DNA of 42,858 bases, taken from assembly GCF_001949145.1 (NCBI RefSeq), contig NW_019091364.1, positions 3,400,027-3,442,884 on the forward strand. Reading direction: 5' to 3'. A program made the translations under genes and the position numbers. Shown here one piece after another: positions 9,201 through 18,529 of the stretch. The stretch's first letter is position 1. Every line of letters begins with the position of its first letter. Source of the DNA: Acanthaster planci (lineage: Eukaryota; Echinodermata; Asteroidea; Valvatida; Acanthasteridae). The notes under the pieces were generated by a model. The model searched no databases and was not told the DNA's origin. It worked only from the letters and a program-made list of their open reading frames with translations.

Positions 9201-12057
9201 TACGGTCAGGCTAAAACCTTCAGGATCTGTACAACAGAAAGCAGAAATGGATTTTTGTAAGCTGGTCAGGGAACGAACACCGACATGTTTGTTTTTCAGG
9301 AGGTCTTGGGTTTTCTTAGATTCCGTAGAATTCAGCAAAATATTAACTCTTCTTTTACTCCGAAATGTTCTCTTCAAGTTATACCAAAGAATGAACAGAG
9401 CATGAAATAACTTTTATATATCATTTAAAAGTTTTATCTATTAAACTTCTTGGCATTGTCCCCTTCGATGATCCTAATGAATCCCATGTAACAACTTGCC
9501 ATCCACTTTGCCAACTTCGAGGCAAATTGCTCGTTGGCATGAAAGATGACAACTACACTCTTAATAAGAGAGAACACAATTTCTCTGAATTTATTGAGCC
9601 TTCCACATACATGTCACCAGCATTTGACACAAATTAACTAAATTTTGCTACAATGGCCGAGAATATATTATGGCTTATATGTAACTAGTCCTGATTTCAT
9701 CACTGTTTTCACAAAGAGCCACACATGTCAAAAGTAGCATTTTTTTCAATTTCGATTTCATTCATGTTGTTAGATGTAGGGACAAAAATCTGGATAACTG
9801 CATTTTGCTTTTTTTACAAAGAGACACAAGTCTTGCTGCAACTTGTACACGTACAAAATGCATTGACTGAAAAGGACAAAAAGTACATGTAGGTCAACTT
9901 AAGAATTTTGTTTTCATGAAGAGCCACACATATTTCTTTCAATGTAACAGTTGTATGCACTTGAAAAAGTACATTGCACAGAAAGGCCACAGTAGGAATA
10001 CATGGATTTTCGATTCCATGAACGGACACACATCTTTACTACATGTAAATGTAATTGATTTTGGCTAATGAACCTTTGTGTTCAGTTTAAGTCCTTAGTT
10101 CAAGCAAAGTTTATCTGTCAAAGAATCAGTTGAGGTTTTTTTACTGCATAAATTTGTTCCATATTGCTATTTCGCAGTTTTGAACTACACGTACACTAGG
10201 AGAAGCTTCTCTGGCAATTTCTCGAAAGCCATTTTTTTCTTCAAAATCTACCTGTGTGGCTCTACATGAAAACAGTGACGATATTAGTCATGGGATGGTA
10301 CCGTAGTGACAAATGGCCCAAAGTTTCGTGGTGTTGCAGTCAAGTCCTTCTGAACTGGTTGGAAGGGAACAAAGCTAAAGAACAATGGATATTCAGTGGT
10401 CAGTGCGCAAGGGTAAGATGACAAAATAATTTGAAGACTTCAGACACTCCCAGTTGTGTAAAAGTTAATTATGAAGAAAAGTGATCAAAACATAATTGGC
10501 TTGCACTGTCAAAGTACTTGTGGGTGTTGTCCCTTGAACTCGGTTTTTATTAAACAGTGATGGTCTGAAGTCACTTTACATGTATTTTGTAATCATTGCA
10601 ATGCAGTTCTCGTGTTCGTCAGCTTTGCCCCCCTTAATCCAGTTCAAAATTTGGCTGAGAACTACATACATGTATGTGTACACTGAAGCTTTAACACAGG
10701 AAAAAATTCTGTGCTTTATTCCCTCCATAGAGAATTCGCATGGCTGCCATCTTGCAGGCCGTGCTTTTGTTCCACAGGGTATGCACGAAGAAGGCTTCCC
10801 CGTGGAACAAAAGAGCTGCCCTGCAAGATGGCTACCATGCAAAGTCTCTATCCATATACTGTGTTCCTTGGCATGTTTCTGGCACACTGGTACTGAAGCT
10901 TCATTGCTCTGTCTAAATTGCATGCCCAACCGAGTATCTATTCCACCTACAATGTTACATGTCATGTTTGTTGCCAAGTGGCTCCAGTCACTGTGCTATT
11001 TTTGACCTACAAACCACATTATTGTTTAGTTTTGTTTATGAAGACATGGTTCTTTTGGTCGAATTCTCAAATAAGGTTTGTCATTTGTGCAATACTTGTT
11101 CCATCTTATTGCTAGCACTTCCTTTGCAATACTGTACATGTACTCTGAGGCTTGAGTGTACAATAGTATACATGTACATGCATTTGCTATGATTGTAGGC
11201 TTTTATAGGCAGTGGGCCAAGTCATGTTCAACACACCTGTATGTACACTGTACACCTACCGTCATGGACTTACAAATACATCTAACGGGCATGCATACTA
11301 AACCAGAGGCATTCACTGAAGCATGAGATGTGTTTATGCAAGCCTTCTCCACATAATGAACAAATAAGCTTTTATGAACCACTGGTGAGTCAGAGTCAGT
11401 TAAAATAATGGAATATTCAACCTCCCTTTCTACAGTATCAAGCATTGGGTTCATGTACTAAAACTCATTAAATCACAAAAAAAATGTATGATTTTTACAA
11501 ATTGTTCTAAGAAAAATTTGGAGGAGAGGTACATGTACTGGTACTTATTGGGTAGGGGTGTTCTGGTACTTTTAAGCTTACTCATTTCACCTAAAATGTG
11601 CCTTTAGAATGCAATTGTACATGCTAATAATTATTTCTGTTGAAATAGTCGATTGATTTTCACCTCATCGTAACCTATTTTGAAAAATAGATTCTCACAA
11701 ATGTTAGACAACCAACATGTGAATAATCAGCAGAGCCCCCCCCTGCTCCTGCAAATTACCAGACTTTGGAACTTTCATAAAAATATCTGTCATGGAATTG
11801 TTGAACCTCCTCATGTTTGAAGTGGTGAATCACTTAACAGTTTAAACTTAACTGGTCAAAGATTTGACCTTTTAAGCTCTTCATTAAGGCCACATCGCTC
11901 TTTAAAGCTTCATCATCTATCACCTTATTGGTGTTTCTCTGAATGCTTTTCTTGTTTCTTGCCACAGCACTTTGTGCCCATTCACAGCAGAGGCCAGGTG
12001 TACTTTTCATCACCGATTGGCTCAGCGTTCAACACATACATCAGCTCTTCTAACTGA
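58..12057 (+). CDS. TROAP: TROAP (tastin)-like protein, 3' part of a multi-exon gene
   Basis: Ten exons join in one frame: 58-270, 1430-1593, 2121-2289, 2616-2698, 3004-3117, 4278-4355, 4542-4715, 6082-8218, 8506-8657 and 11968-12057 (TGA). Together they give about 1,123 codons, and all junctions are AG/GT and phase-compatible. In vertebrates tastin binds microtubules, sits at spindle poles and centrosomes, and was first described in trophinin-mediated adhesion. The match rests on blocks I recall from the human protein: an acidic block ending ALASIL (human ALATIL), a short KWADILSPP-like block, a VAxxLFxxE block, a leucine-rich helix, and a C-terminal FHEALLDEECALY block followed by DPVAKIL and HFVPI. 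The middle is a long Ser/Pro/Gln-rich, probably disordered exon. The protein is longer than human tastin (about 780 residues), mostly because of that exon. The upstream exons, promoter and start codon lie outside the window. I saw no clear AATAAA just after the stop. Confidence 0.82.
683..848 (+). repeat. 83 bp direct tandem duplication (2 copies)
   Basis: Copies at 683-765 and 766-848 are almost identical, differing by one A in a poly-A run and one T/C change. The near-identity suggests a recent duplication. It lies inside the first intron of the TROAP-like gene. Confidence 0.92.
1430..1593 (+). CDS. TROAP: TROAP-like exon B
   Basis: The acceptor is TTTCCTCTAG and the donor is CAG|GTGAGG. 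This exon encodes a GMDINFEPDAGALASIL block, which aligns with the human tastin block ending ADPAALATIL, and then a Gln/Arg-rich stretch ending GRQSQ, comparable to GRQPS in human. This is one of the two strongest homology blocks. Confidence 0.8.
2121..2289 (+). CDS. TROAP: TROAP-like exon C
   Basis: The acceptor is CTTGTTGCAG and the donor is ACAG|GTCTGC, leaving phase 1. The frame is fully open and contains YTDFANHILSRLSLAENM, a likely short helix. A foldback repeat begins about 20 bases into the following intron. Confidence 0.72.
2311..2451. mobile_element. Foldback MITE, about 140 bp
   Basis: The ends are inverted copies of each other over about 45 bp. The left begins CCTGTTTTTTCACA and the right ends TGTGAAACAAACAGG, and both arms contain GATCAGTGATCAC. 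There is no coding capacity. It lies in an intron just after a donor site. Confidence 0.75.
2616..2698 (+). CDS. TROAP: TROAP-like exon D
   Basis: The acceptor is TCCTCTTTAG and the donor is ACA|GTATGT. It completes the split codon from the previous exon. It encodes a basic stretch with SAPRRMRTPAT, which resembles the LAPRTPTHR stretch of human tastin. Confidence 0.7.
3004..3117 (+). CDS. TROAP: TROAP-like exon E
   Basis: The acceptor is ACCCACTGCAG and the donor is AAG|GTTTGT, in phase 0. It encodes 38 residues, basic and Pro/Ala-rich, ending LKKPNANK. Confidence 0.7.
3782..3853 (-). repeat. tRNA-derived SINE head or decayed tRNA gene
   Basis: Read on the - strand, this has an A box (TAGCTCAGTTGGGAGCGC) and a B box (GGTTCCAATCC). 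The D stem (GCTC/GAGC), the anticodon stem (CCGG/CCGG) and the T stem (ACAGG/CCTGT) are all intact or nearly so. The acceptor strands do not pair well and no CCA-ready end is visible. This fits a SINE head or tRNA pseudogene better than a working tRNA. It lies in a TROAP-like intron. Confidence 0.6.
4278..4355 (+). CDS. TROAP: TROAP-like exon F
   Basis: The acceptor is CACCAATCCAG and the donor is GGCAAG|GTAGGT at 4356. An earlier GT at 4327 would put a stop at the start of the next exon, so the later donor is preferred. It encodes 26 residues including KWADILSPP, comparable to QWLRGVSPQ in human tastin. Confidence 0.68.
4542..4715 (+). CDS. TROAP: TROAP-like exon G
   Basis: The acceptor is TTTACATTCAG and the donor is AAG|GTTGGC. 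It encodes 58 residues. The DEVATALFVDEDTRSL block resembles EQVAVRLFDQESCIRSL of human tastin, and a Gln-rich probable coiled-coil helix follows. Confidence 0.78.
5015..5165 (+). repeat. SINE-like remnant (conserved 3' domain)
   Basis: The order TACCCATTCACTTCTGAGTG, AAATGACGTGCCTACG, GGATTCGACC, GATCAGAAGCTACAAACACT follows the layout common to tRNA-derived SINE bodies in deuterostomes. A second, similarly ordered copy is at 13105-13225, and an isolated tail (GATCAGAAGCTC) is near 1780. The family assignment is inference. Confidence 0.45.
5225..5480. mobile_element. MITE, about 256 bp, with 45 bp inverted ends
   Basis: The left end contains CATTCCAT..GGTTGG and GCACAATTTGTGA; the same sequence is inverted at the right end (TCACAAATTGTGC, ATGGAATG). 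The arms match at about 85-90%. It has no open reading frame and lies within the intron before the large exon. Confidence 0.8.
5592..5656 (-). mobile_element. Partial copy of the CAGTCGAACCTCG MITE
   Basis: On the - strand this matches the first 65 bases or so of the complete copies at 12210, 13879 and 17573, including CGAACCTC, TTAATAAGAGG and ACCTTGTTATAACA. It is truncated after the left half. Confidence 0.65.
6082..8218 (+). CDS. TROAP: TROAP-like large central exon H
   Basis: The acceptor is GTGGAAG after a T-rich tract and the donor is TCCG|GTGAGTAA. The exon encodes about 712 residues. It opens with EMDEIEQQLLSEIQRLQQ, a charged helix like the human IGILQQLLRQEVEGL segment. A long Ser-, Pro-, Thr- and Gln-rich region without recognisable folds follows, with many TP/SP sites. 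It ends with a conserved Lys/Leu helix (AAAFLKSKMKPLLS) leading into the C-terminal block. A much longer exon than the rest of the gene is typical of disordered scaffold proteins. Confidence 0.8.
8506..8657 (+). CDS. TROAP: TROAP-like exon I, conserved C-terminal block
   Basis: The acceptor is TGTCATTACAG and the donor is ATG|GTGAGA. The encoded FHEALLDEECALYACRLP and DRLCLDPVAKIL align closely with FHEARLDDECAFYTSRAP and the DPVA-like NPVATLL of human tastin. This is the strongest single support for the gene identification. Confidence 0.85.
9685..10295. mobile_element. Element with inverted ends and internal ~100 bp subrepeats
   Basis: CACTGTTTTCA...AGAGCCACACA near 9698-9730 reappears inverted near 10238-10272, with further similarity outward. 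Diverged direct copies of the AGAGCCACACAT core recur inside at about 9713, 9818, 9917 and 10020, a period of about 100 bp. It is non-coding and sits in the last TROAP-like intron. Confidence 0.6.
10683..10900. mobile_element. Long imperfect hairpin
   Basis: Arms at about 10738-10779 and 10800-10840 pair over roughly 40 bp with a loop of about 20 bases. Pairing continues weakly outward to GAAGCTT on both sides. Each arm carries a GCCATCTTGCAG core in opposite orientation. Overlapping reading frames here are by-products of the hairpin. Confidence 0.7.
11968..12057 (+). CDS. TROAP: TROAP-like terminal exon J
   Basis: The acceptor is TTTCTTGCCACAG and the exon ends in TGA at 12055-12057. It starts HFVPIHSRGQ, comparable to CFIPVGS near the human C-terminus, and ends with a short Ser-rich tail. 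A degenerate copy of the end of this exon plus its 3' flank lies at about 36.57-36.68 kb. Confidence 0.78.
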   Translation, partial: HFVPIHSRGQVYFSSPIGSAFNTYISSSN

Positions 12058-12209
12058 ATGAACAGAAAGTGCGGTCAGTATGAAGGCCTTTTGTAACCAG
12101 AACTAAGCCCCTACCTCCACCTCCTCCCCACAGAAACAGTTGTTGGTCTTATTACAATGTATTACATGACATGTTTCATTACTCTGGTGGAGGACAGACA
12201 AAACAAGCA

Positions 12210-12372
12210 CAGTTGAGCCTCGTTAATAAGAGGTCTTTCTTTTTGTAACAGGACCCTTGTACGTGTATTATCAGGAATGAAAACAATGAAAAACAAAGGA
12301 TTGGGACCTGAAAATATCCTTGTTATAAACAGAATCTTGTATATTACTGCTGTTATTAACGAGGGTCAACTG
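12210..12372 (+). mobile_element. MITE copy 1 (CAGTCGAACCTCG family), 163 bp
   Basis: It begins CAGTTGAGCCTCGTTAATAA and ends TTATTAACGAGGGTCAACTG, with an internal GGATTGGGACCTGA. The terminal inverted repeats resemble the CAGT...-CCTCG ends of pogo/Tigger-type DNA transposons, so a non-autonomous pogo-like origin is inferred. It lies about 150 bp past the TROAP-like stop codon. Confidence 0.78.
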
Positions 12373-13878
12373 TATCGTTCACTTGTTGAAATGATGAAAG
12401 AAATGGATGGCCCCTACATTTTCCAGGATCAAAACCACATTCAGCACAAGGAACACTTTGAATTTCATGTCTTCCACGTTACACAAAGGAATTGATAAAC
12501 ATTTTTTTTTGTACATCATGGTAAAATTTTGATTAATTATTGTACTGATGTAAATTTCATATCAATTTGCATGAATGCATAATATTCCTGTGGTGATGGC
12601 ACTTAGACATCAAACAGGAATCGTCTACTTGATCGTTGAAACATTGCACTGTACATTTTACAGGGCGCCTTGACAAGTAAACCAGGATGACTAGTTGAAT
12701 TGCTCAGTAAACTCTATTAAAATCTATAATTCAATTGATACATTGACTGCCTCATGTGGCATCGCAAGGCTCTTAAGAAGATCTCCAGATCACCGAGGGA
12801 TGTTAGTTTTGCTATACACCATGAGGTAATGCAGTCAGTATTTGGCCTACAACACCTCTCCCACAGATTCTGCTTGAATTAAGCAGCAACTGAGTACATT
12901 TCATCAAAATACGCATTAAAGGCACGTCTACATGTACATTGTCCTTCTGTTGCTACGTGTATAGTTCTTTTGGCCGTGAAGAGCCAGATAACAGTAGCAA
13001 CTGCCACATGACTGGCTCTCGGCTGGTCAAGATAATCTGTGGGTTAGGCAGTCAGACGCTCAGAACTTAATTAACACAATAACCATCTCTCTTCCCTATA
13101 GCAGGTGCCCAATTTTTCCTTGGCAGAGAGAGATGCATTGTGATAAAGTGACTTGCTCATGGTCACAATGTATAAACTGGTTGCCAAATTATAACCCAGG
13201 ACCATATGGTCGGGAGCTACATGTACAAACCTTTGATAATCACTCGGAAATATGGGCCTCGTTTTGTGGAAAGATTAAATTTTTGGTCCCATTTTTTTTG
13301 TCCTCTGTGCATCAATGAAAATTATTGCTCATTTGGTTACTGAGCGATTCACCTCGAAATGGTGGTTTCCTGTATTTAGGACACTGAGTAGTCTAATAAT
13401 TGAAATAAGGTTTAGTGCTATTACTTGTAAATCTTAAGCACGTAAACTATAAATAGTTAAGCTGTACATAATCTTAAGCATCTACACTCTTGTGCGTGTA
13501 TATAATTAAAATATGCCACCACTGACAAAGCAACATACATGTAGTTTTTCTTTGCCTTTTCTGTTTTGTTTTCATTTTAGTGTTACTTTTTTGACTTTGT
13601 TTTGTTACTGGTATGTACAAGTATTTTCTTACCCAAAACTAATACAACACGTTTTATTATTCTATACCAACACATACGAAAAATGTCAAACGGCCAGTTG
13701 CCAATTATCCTCTGACTTAAGCTTGTGTGTAGTTAAAATGTTAGTTTGCTACGCCTCCTTCAAAGTACATTTTAATCATATCCGAAATTGGTCAGTTTTA
13801 AGAAACCATAAAATACACATAAACTGTACATGTATCCACGTTTACAAACACTCGAGTCTGCTGGGGATAATAAGTGTG
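12373..13878. other. Non-coding stretch
   Basis: I see no supported gene. It contains a SINE-like remnant (about 13105-13225) and several ACATGTA motifs. The reading frame at 12277-12495 starts inside the MITE and has no recognisable protein. Confidence 0.5.
13105..13225 (+). repeat. SINE-like remnant, second copy
   Basis: The order GGTGCCCAATTTTT, GAGAGAGATGC, TGATAAAGTGACTTGCTCA, GGTCACAATG, ATAACCCAGGACC, GGGAGCTAC matches the copy at 5015-5165 and the general layout of tRNA-derived SINE bodies. Confidence 0.45.
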
Positions 13879-14053
13879 CAGTCGAACCTCGTTAATAAGA
13901 GGCCTCTTGGACTTGGCAAATCACCTTGTTTTAACAGGAACCTTGTATTATCAGGAATGAAAACATTGAAAAAGAAAGGATTGGGACCTAACAATTTCTT
14001 TGTCTTAAGCAGAATCTTGTATTAACAGTGCGCTTATTAACGAGGTTGGACTG
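13879..14053 (+). mobile_element. MITE copy 2 (CAGTCGAACCTCG family), 175 bp
   Basis: It has the best-kept termini: CAGTCGAACCTCGTTAATAA on the left and TTATTAACGAGGTTGGACTG on the right, 19 of 20 complementary. The internal TTGTATTATCAGGAATGAAA is shared with copies 1 and 3. The flanks do not show a clear TA duplication. Confidence 0.82.
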
Positions 14054-14109
14054 TGTAAAACTCCAGCACAGTCAGTATGGAGGCTGCGCAAAACAACCGT
14101 TAATTTCGA

Positions 14110-15030
14110 AACATTTTAATTTCAGTGCATAGAGTATGAACATTTACATGTATATATCTGCTCAGACAAAACGTCTCCTCTCATCCGACCAACAAGGGCG
14201 GAAAAGGCTGACAGGGAAAATTCCCAACATGGGTGCACGGCGCGCCCGCATCAAAACCCGTTCATTTCTACTGAAATCGGTCGAGCAGCTCAGCTCACCG
14301 CGACAGCTGCACGGCATTATTTTCCTGTCCTAGGTCGAAACGTACAACATGCCCCGCCCTTGGAAATAAAGCGCAGGTAATGAACTTTCCATTGGCAATA
14401 CACAGTGTTTGGTTTGTAATGTTGACTTCCTCAATTCGGCATTTTTCTACACGACGTTTATTCTGGTAGGATGATAGGATCACCCAGTAGGATGCCGTGA
14501 TGTTAACATTCACGTAAAAGGGAACATTCACAAGATAAATGAGAGCAGCTGGCCTTTTGCGAGTTCAATTTGAATAAAATCTGGTACACTGGCTATCTTA
14601 TTGCACATTAACATAAATGGAATTCCCCAGACTAAAGACACTGTTGCTCTACCTCGTGATTTGGGGCAAGCTTTTGCATAGCGACCACCATCTCTGGATT
14701 GGACTGGTTCCTTTTTGCCCTCCCCACCCATTGAAAACAGTGTATTGATGCAATGTGTCTCTTGTGTAACTAAGCAAAAGCTTGCCCCGAATCATGAGGT
14801 ATGGCAACAGGAGAATGTAAAGAACTCAGTGTACCAGATTTATTCAGATGTTACCAGCAAATGCTTATTAATTTACACCACAATAGGGGCCTACGACTGA
14901 GTTTATGAACACATTAAAGCTCATTACTCTTACCAAATACATAACAGTTAATCTATGGCTTACCATGTACATCACTGCTGGATGCAATGCACGGCTGTTG
15001 TACAATTAATTATAATCTATGCATAATTTA
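14110..15030 (+). repeat. Repeat R1, matching 39.33-39.93 kb
   Basis: Long stretches align with the second copy, for example TTTCCATTGGCAATACACAG with TTTCCATTGGTAATACGCAG, then TTCGGCATTTT, GATGTTAACAT and ATAACAGTTAATCTA. The copy here is longer because a foldback element (14571-14846) sits inside it. I see no protein. Confidence 0.7.
14571..14846. mobile_element. Foldback element nested in repeat R1
   Basis: The two arms begin TGAATAAAATCTGGTACACT and, inverted, AGTGTACCAGATTTATTCA. They pair again inward over CTGTTGC..TACCTCGTGATT and GGGGCAAGCTTTTGC, leaving a loop of about 95 bases. The sister repeat at 39.3 kb lacks it, so it inserted after R1 and R2 separated. Confidence 0.75.
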
Positions 15031-17572
15031 TTATAACGAGAAAATGCGAACATTTTTTGTAATTGTGATTCAACACCGTCTATTTACAAAATCGGTTATT
15101 TTTGATCACATCAATTAATAAATCAATCAATCAGGCAGTCGATCAGTCTATCAAATCTATCCATCTCTAGGCTATCAATCGCCAAAGAAGCCAGGACACT
15201 CGCGATACTCCAGTGATACCGCTTCAGTGAGGCATATCGGGACCCGTAATGCCATTAATCGGCACACGATGGTCATTGAAGCCATCGGGGGCATCTTACC
15301 CTGTAGAGTACGAAAGTAATACACATACAAAGGCTTGCTCACCATAGTTAATGGAATCCATGCTTCCGCGTCCTCGCCCATTTGCATCAAACAATCTTCC
15401 CCTTTTTGTTAATTTTCCATAACCTTCCGCCCCGAATACCGTATTCGGGGTGCAACGTGCGCCTTAAGGGAAGACTGTGACTACGTGAGCGCGAACTTCC
15501 CATATATTGGGGCCACGTGCGTACTCGTAAATTACGCTCTATCATGTCTATATGCACGATATTTTACTCGCACTTTACTGGCAAATGTGTGCATATTTTG
15601 TGAATCTTTTATGTATTCATTGTTAATGTTTTAATAGTTGTAAAATATTGTATTCTGTTGGTGCGAGTAATGGGGTAATGTAGTCCTTTGTCTACGAACA
15701 GGCACGTTGTAAATAAACCAAAATAAGAAAATGTCTGTTTAGGCCTAGGTCAAGATGAAAATGTCCATGTCCTATAAGAAATACGGGCTCTGACCTAGAC
15801 AGCTGTCAACCAAGCTTCTCTCTCATGGTCGCCCTCGAGAGTGCACTTTAGCATAACGTCAGTTTTGCAGTGTCATTCTGCTACGAGGGTCAAACATCGT
15901 CTTCACAGTCATTTTTGTTTGCGCACGCGGCCTTCCCAAGGTAAGCATGGTAAGAGATAACCTGGTTTCACCCTTTTACTTACAGAAACTCCAAAGTTAC
16001 AAAACAAAGGGTGCCAGTGCTAGCTACTTTTTCCTAAAGAACTTCAGTAAAAGGTCCTCTGCTGTATAGAATGAGTAGATTAGTGTGTGATGTTTGTCTG
16101 CTTTAAATCTGACACTACATGTATATTTGTAATTGCATATGTCTTTTGGTTGTCGCCAGCATTTAAGTGGCCCCCATAACCTCACACGCTATTCTACGTT
16201 GTAGCCAGAACATTTGATTGCGGCCTGAAGTTGTCAGAACCGATATTCCTGCAGGTGATGGAACCAAGTCTACGTACTCTAAGTAACCTTCACTTGAGCT
16301 CTTGTACAATATTTTGTAAGCGCAAAAAAGAGATCTTTGTAGTCATACATGTGTAGTATACTTGAGCATATTGATATTTATATTGATAAGCTGATATTTC
16401 TTACCAGTAGTCGCGCCTCTCGGGGGCCCAAGCCCAGCCCCACCCCCACCCGTGGTTGCGTCAGCGTCACCGAGGATCTCATACTCCTCGTGCAATTACA
16501 ATGAATAATTGAACAACATATAGTTTGAGAATTGACTCCCAGGTTTATTGTGATTATATCCCATGCTAATATCTGCCTGTTTACTGTCCACTCTACTGCT
16601 GTGCTCTTTTGTATAGATTTGCTATATAGGGCAGAGCCTGTTATTAAACAGGCCACATACAATAAGCTAGATCGTTATTTCAAAAAGTCAATGCCATCCC
16701 AGAACAAAGCGCACCGGCGCAAATTGATTCCGTGGGTCATAACGCGCCGTACCTCTGGTACGATTGGCTTGCGGCGTTTCTCCGTTCTTCAACTGAGCGT
16801 GAATTCAGCTTTCTCAGAAGCAAAGTTTCCTTTAAACTTTTCTTAATCAAGCGCCTCGCAGATCACAATTTACTCTTGTAGATTTGAAAACGTTCTTGTG
16901 TTCCACGTGTTTCAGTTTTTATATTTCTTTTTATATCTTCTTCAGATATCTTGGGGGAAGACCATGTGCGTGCGTATACATGTTCTCGAATAACCCACGA
17001 AGGCTTCGTTTTGTGCCTGAAGTAATAGCTGACTGTAGCTACGTCCAGCGTAAGCGTTTTCCCGCATACATATAATGTGCAATGTGCGAATCCGTAACTG
17101 TTACCCTGCACGTATATATAGTTAGTTTTCAGCTGTCGGTGGCTTGTTGGTGTCTGCCCTGAGCAGAAGCATCGACTGAAAAGAGCAGCGTTGGTAGGGA
17201 GTGTTCATTTTGGTGGTAGCGATGCGACTGCAGCGCTTGCGTTTCAAAGTCGTTTGTGAACCAGCGATGTGCAGTTACTGCGTAATGAGCTTCTGCTGCT
17301 GGGAAATTTGCGCTTTCTCTTGGTTCAGCTGGGGTCCATACAGTGCGAAGGACCGGCCTTTTACTAGAACTTGTATTCACTGATAAATAGTACTGTTCTA
17401 CACCATCTGGGACTTCAACCCAGCTAGTTGGGAAAAATAGACTTTAAGGACTCCATACCTGCATTATTTTAATAATTGCGAGCGCGTGCTCAAAAGAACT
17501 AACGGAAGTCTGCTCCTGTATATAACAAAAATTCGATTGAATGAGTAACATAGTTTTCACTTTAGTGAATTA
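15031..17572. other. Intergenic stretch without a supported gene
   Basis: It contains an AATCA-rich run (about 15115-15180), a perfect palindrome at 15430-15450, an AATAAA near 15713 and a good donor-like site (CCCAAG|GTAAGCATGG) near 15940. A TATATATAG box is near 17109. None of these links to a reading frame that I can defend. Confidence 0.4.
15430..15450. repeat. Perfect 21 bp palindrome
   Basis: The arms CCCCGAATAC and GTATTCGGGG surround a single central C. It could be a hairpin or a dimeric binding site; the function is unknown. Confidence 0.8.
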
Positions 17573-17740
17573 CAGTCGAACCTTGTTGATGACAAGTCCT
17601 TCTGACTCCGCAGAGTGACTGGTTATCACAGGAATTTTGTATTATCAGGAAAGAAAAATGGAAAATTAAGAATTGGGACCTAACATATACTTGTTATCAG
17701 AGGAAGTTGAATTCACAGTGCTATCAACGAGGTTCGACTG
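17573..17740 (+). mobile_element. MITE copy 3 (CAGTCGAACCTCG family), 168 bp
   Basis: It begins CAGTCGAACCTTGTTGATGA and ends ATCAACGAGGTTCGACTG, with the internal TTGTATTATCAGGAA. Its inner end lies only 9 bp beyond the stop codon of lectin gene 1, so the 3' untranslated region of that gene must run into or through the MITE. Confidence 0.82.
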
Positions 17741-17749
17741 CGCACAGTT

Positions 17750-18517
17750 CTACAGTGGCTCTGTAACTCCATCTTTCTCCTTGTTGGCATACTGAACAGC
17801 AATATTCCAAGACACAGCCTTCATGCCACTCATTGTGACATCGCGAGACGACACCGAGTAGCTGGTAGTCTGGCTACAAAAATCTGAGTCTGTGGTAACA
17901 CTGTATTGGGACCCCGCAGCATGCATCACCACTTTGGAGAGGTGACTATATTGTATTATATTGAGAAGATTGGCGAGTAGACAGCTTTGTACGTCACAGG
18001 CTGTCGTAGTGCACAGACGGGGGAGGGCTGCAGGTTGTTGCAAAGGCTTCTCACATAGAACCCACTTCCTGCGATAACATTCCCATGCCCTCCACTGACC
18101 ACCTTCATCAGCAGCTCCTGGTACGGCAATCACAGAGCAGAGTCGGTTCGGCCAAAGGCTATGGCTTTCGTGGCTTGGTGACCAGTTCCGAAACTGAGTA
18201 TCGATACCGGCACCCCCATCCTCTGCACAGCGCCACTCATCAGAGTCGTTTCGCAAGCAGCCAATCCACATGCCAGTAGTTGGACTCGATTCTTTATATA
18301 AGTCCCAGATGAAATCATTCTTAGCCTTAGAGGAAGGTACGGCAAGATGTGCACAGCGTCTCTCACAAAACCTGACGGCGCTTGTGTAGTTTAGTTTGCC
18401 TATTTGATCGGGGTTCGCTCGGTAAAGGGACTGGCCCCACAATACCCATCCGCTGTCTGCTCCACTCACGGTCGGGCGTAAAACAAAGCATGCAGCTACG
18501 AAGGATACCAACATCAT
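17750..18517 (-). CDS. Secreted C-type lectin-like protein, array member 1
   Basis: A 255-residue intronless reading frame. A hydrophobic signal peptide (about 1-19, ending near VSG) precedes a C-type lectin-like domain (about 22-157): WIGC at 84, GIDTQFRNWSPSHE near 104-117, CSVI at 127, GQWRAWEC at 140-147 and LCEKP at 154. The Ca-binding EPN/QPD motif is replaced by SPSHE and the WND motif by WRA, so classical calcium-dependent sugar binding is unlikely. A C-terminal domain (about 165-255) with four cysteines and a GMKAVSWNI motif is shared by the whole array and not recognised by me. N-glycosylation sites are at NYT 43, NDS 90 and NWS 111. ATG at 18517 is the first in-frame ATG; codons before it lie partly in a 790 bp insertion. 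The closest relative is member 5. Confidence 0.85.
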   Translation of the reverse strand: MMLVSFVAACFVLRPTVSGADSGWVLWGQSLYRANPDQIGKLNYTSAVRFCERRCAHLAVPSSKAKNDFIWDLYKESSPTTGMWIGCLRNDSDEWRCAEDGGAGIDTQFRNWSPSHESHSLWPNRLCSVIAVPGAADEGGQWRAWECYRRKWVLCEKPLQQPAALPRLCTTTACDVQSCLLANLLNIIQYSHLSKVVMHAAGSQYSVTTDSDFCSQTTSYSVSSRDVTMSGMKAVSWNIAVQYANKEKDGVTEPL

Positions 18518-18529
18518 CGCTGCTCTACT

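Noticed and set aside
15175-15390. 71-codon - strand frame with protein-like composition
   Set aside because: The product is not recognised and no flanking exon or promoter is visible. A transposon-derived remnant is possible but unsupported.
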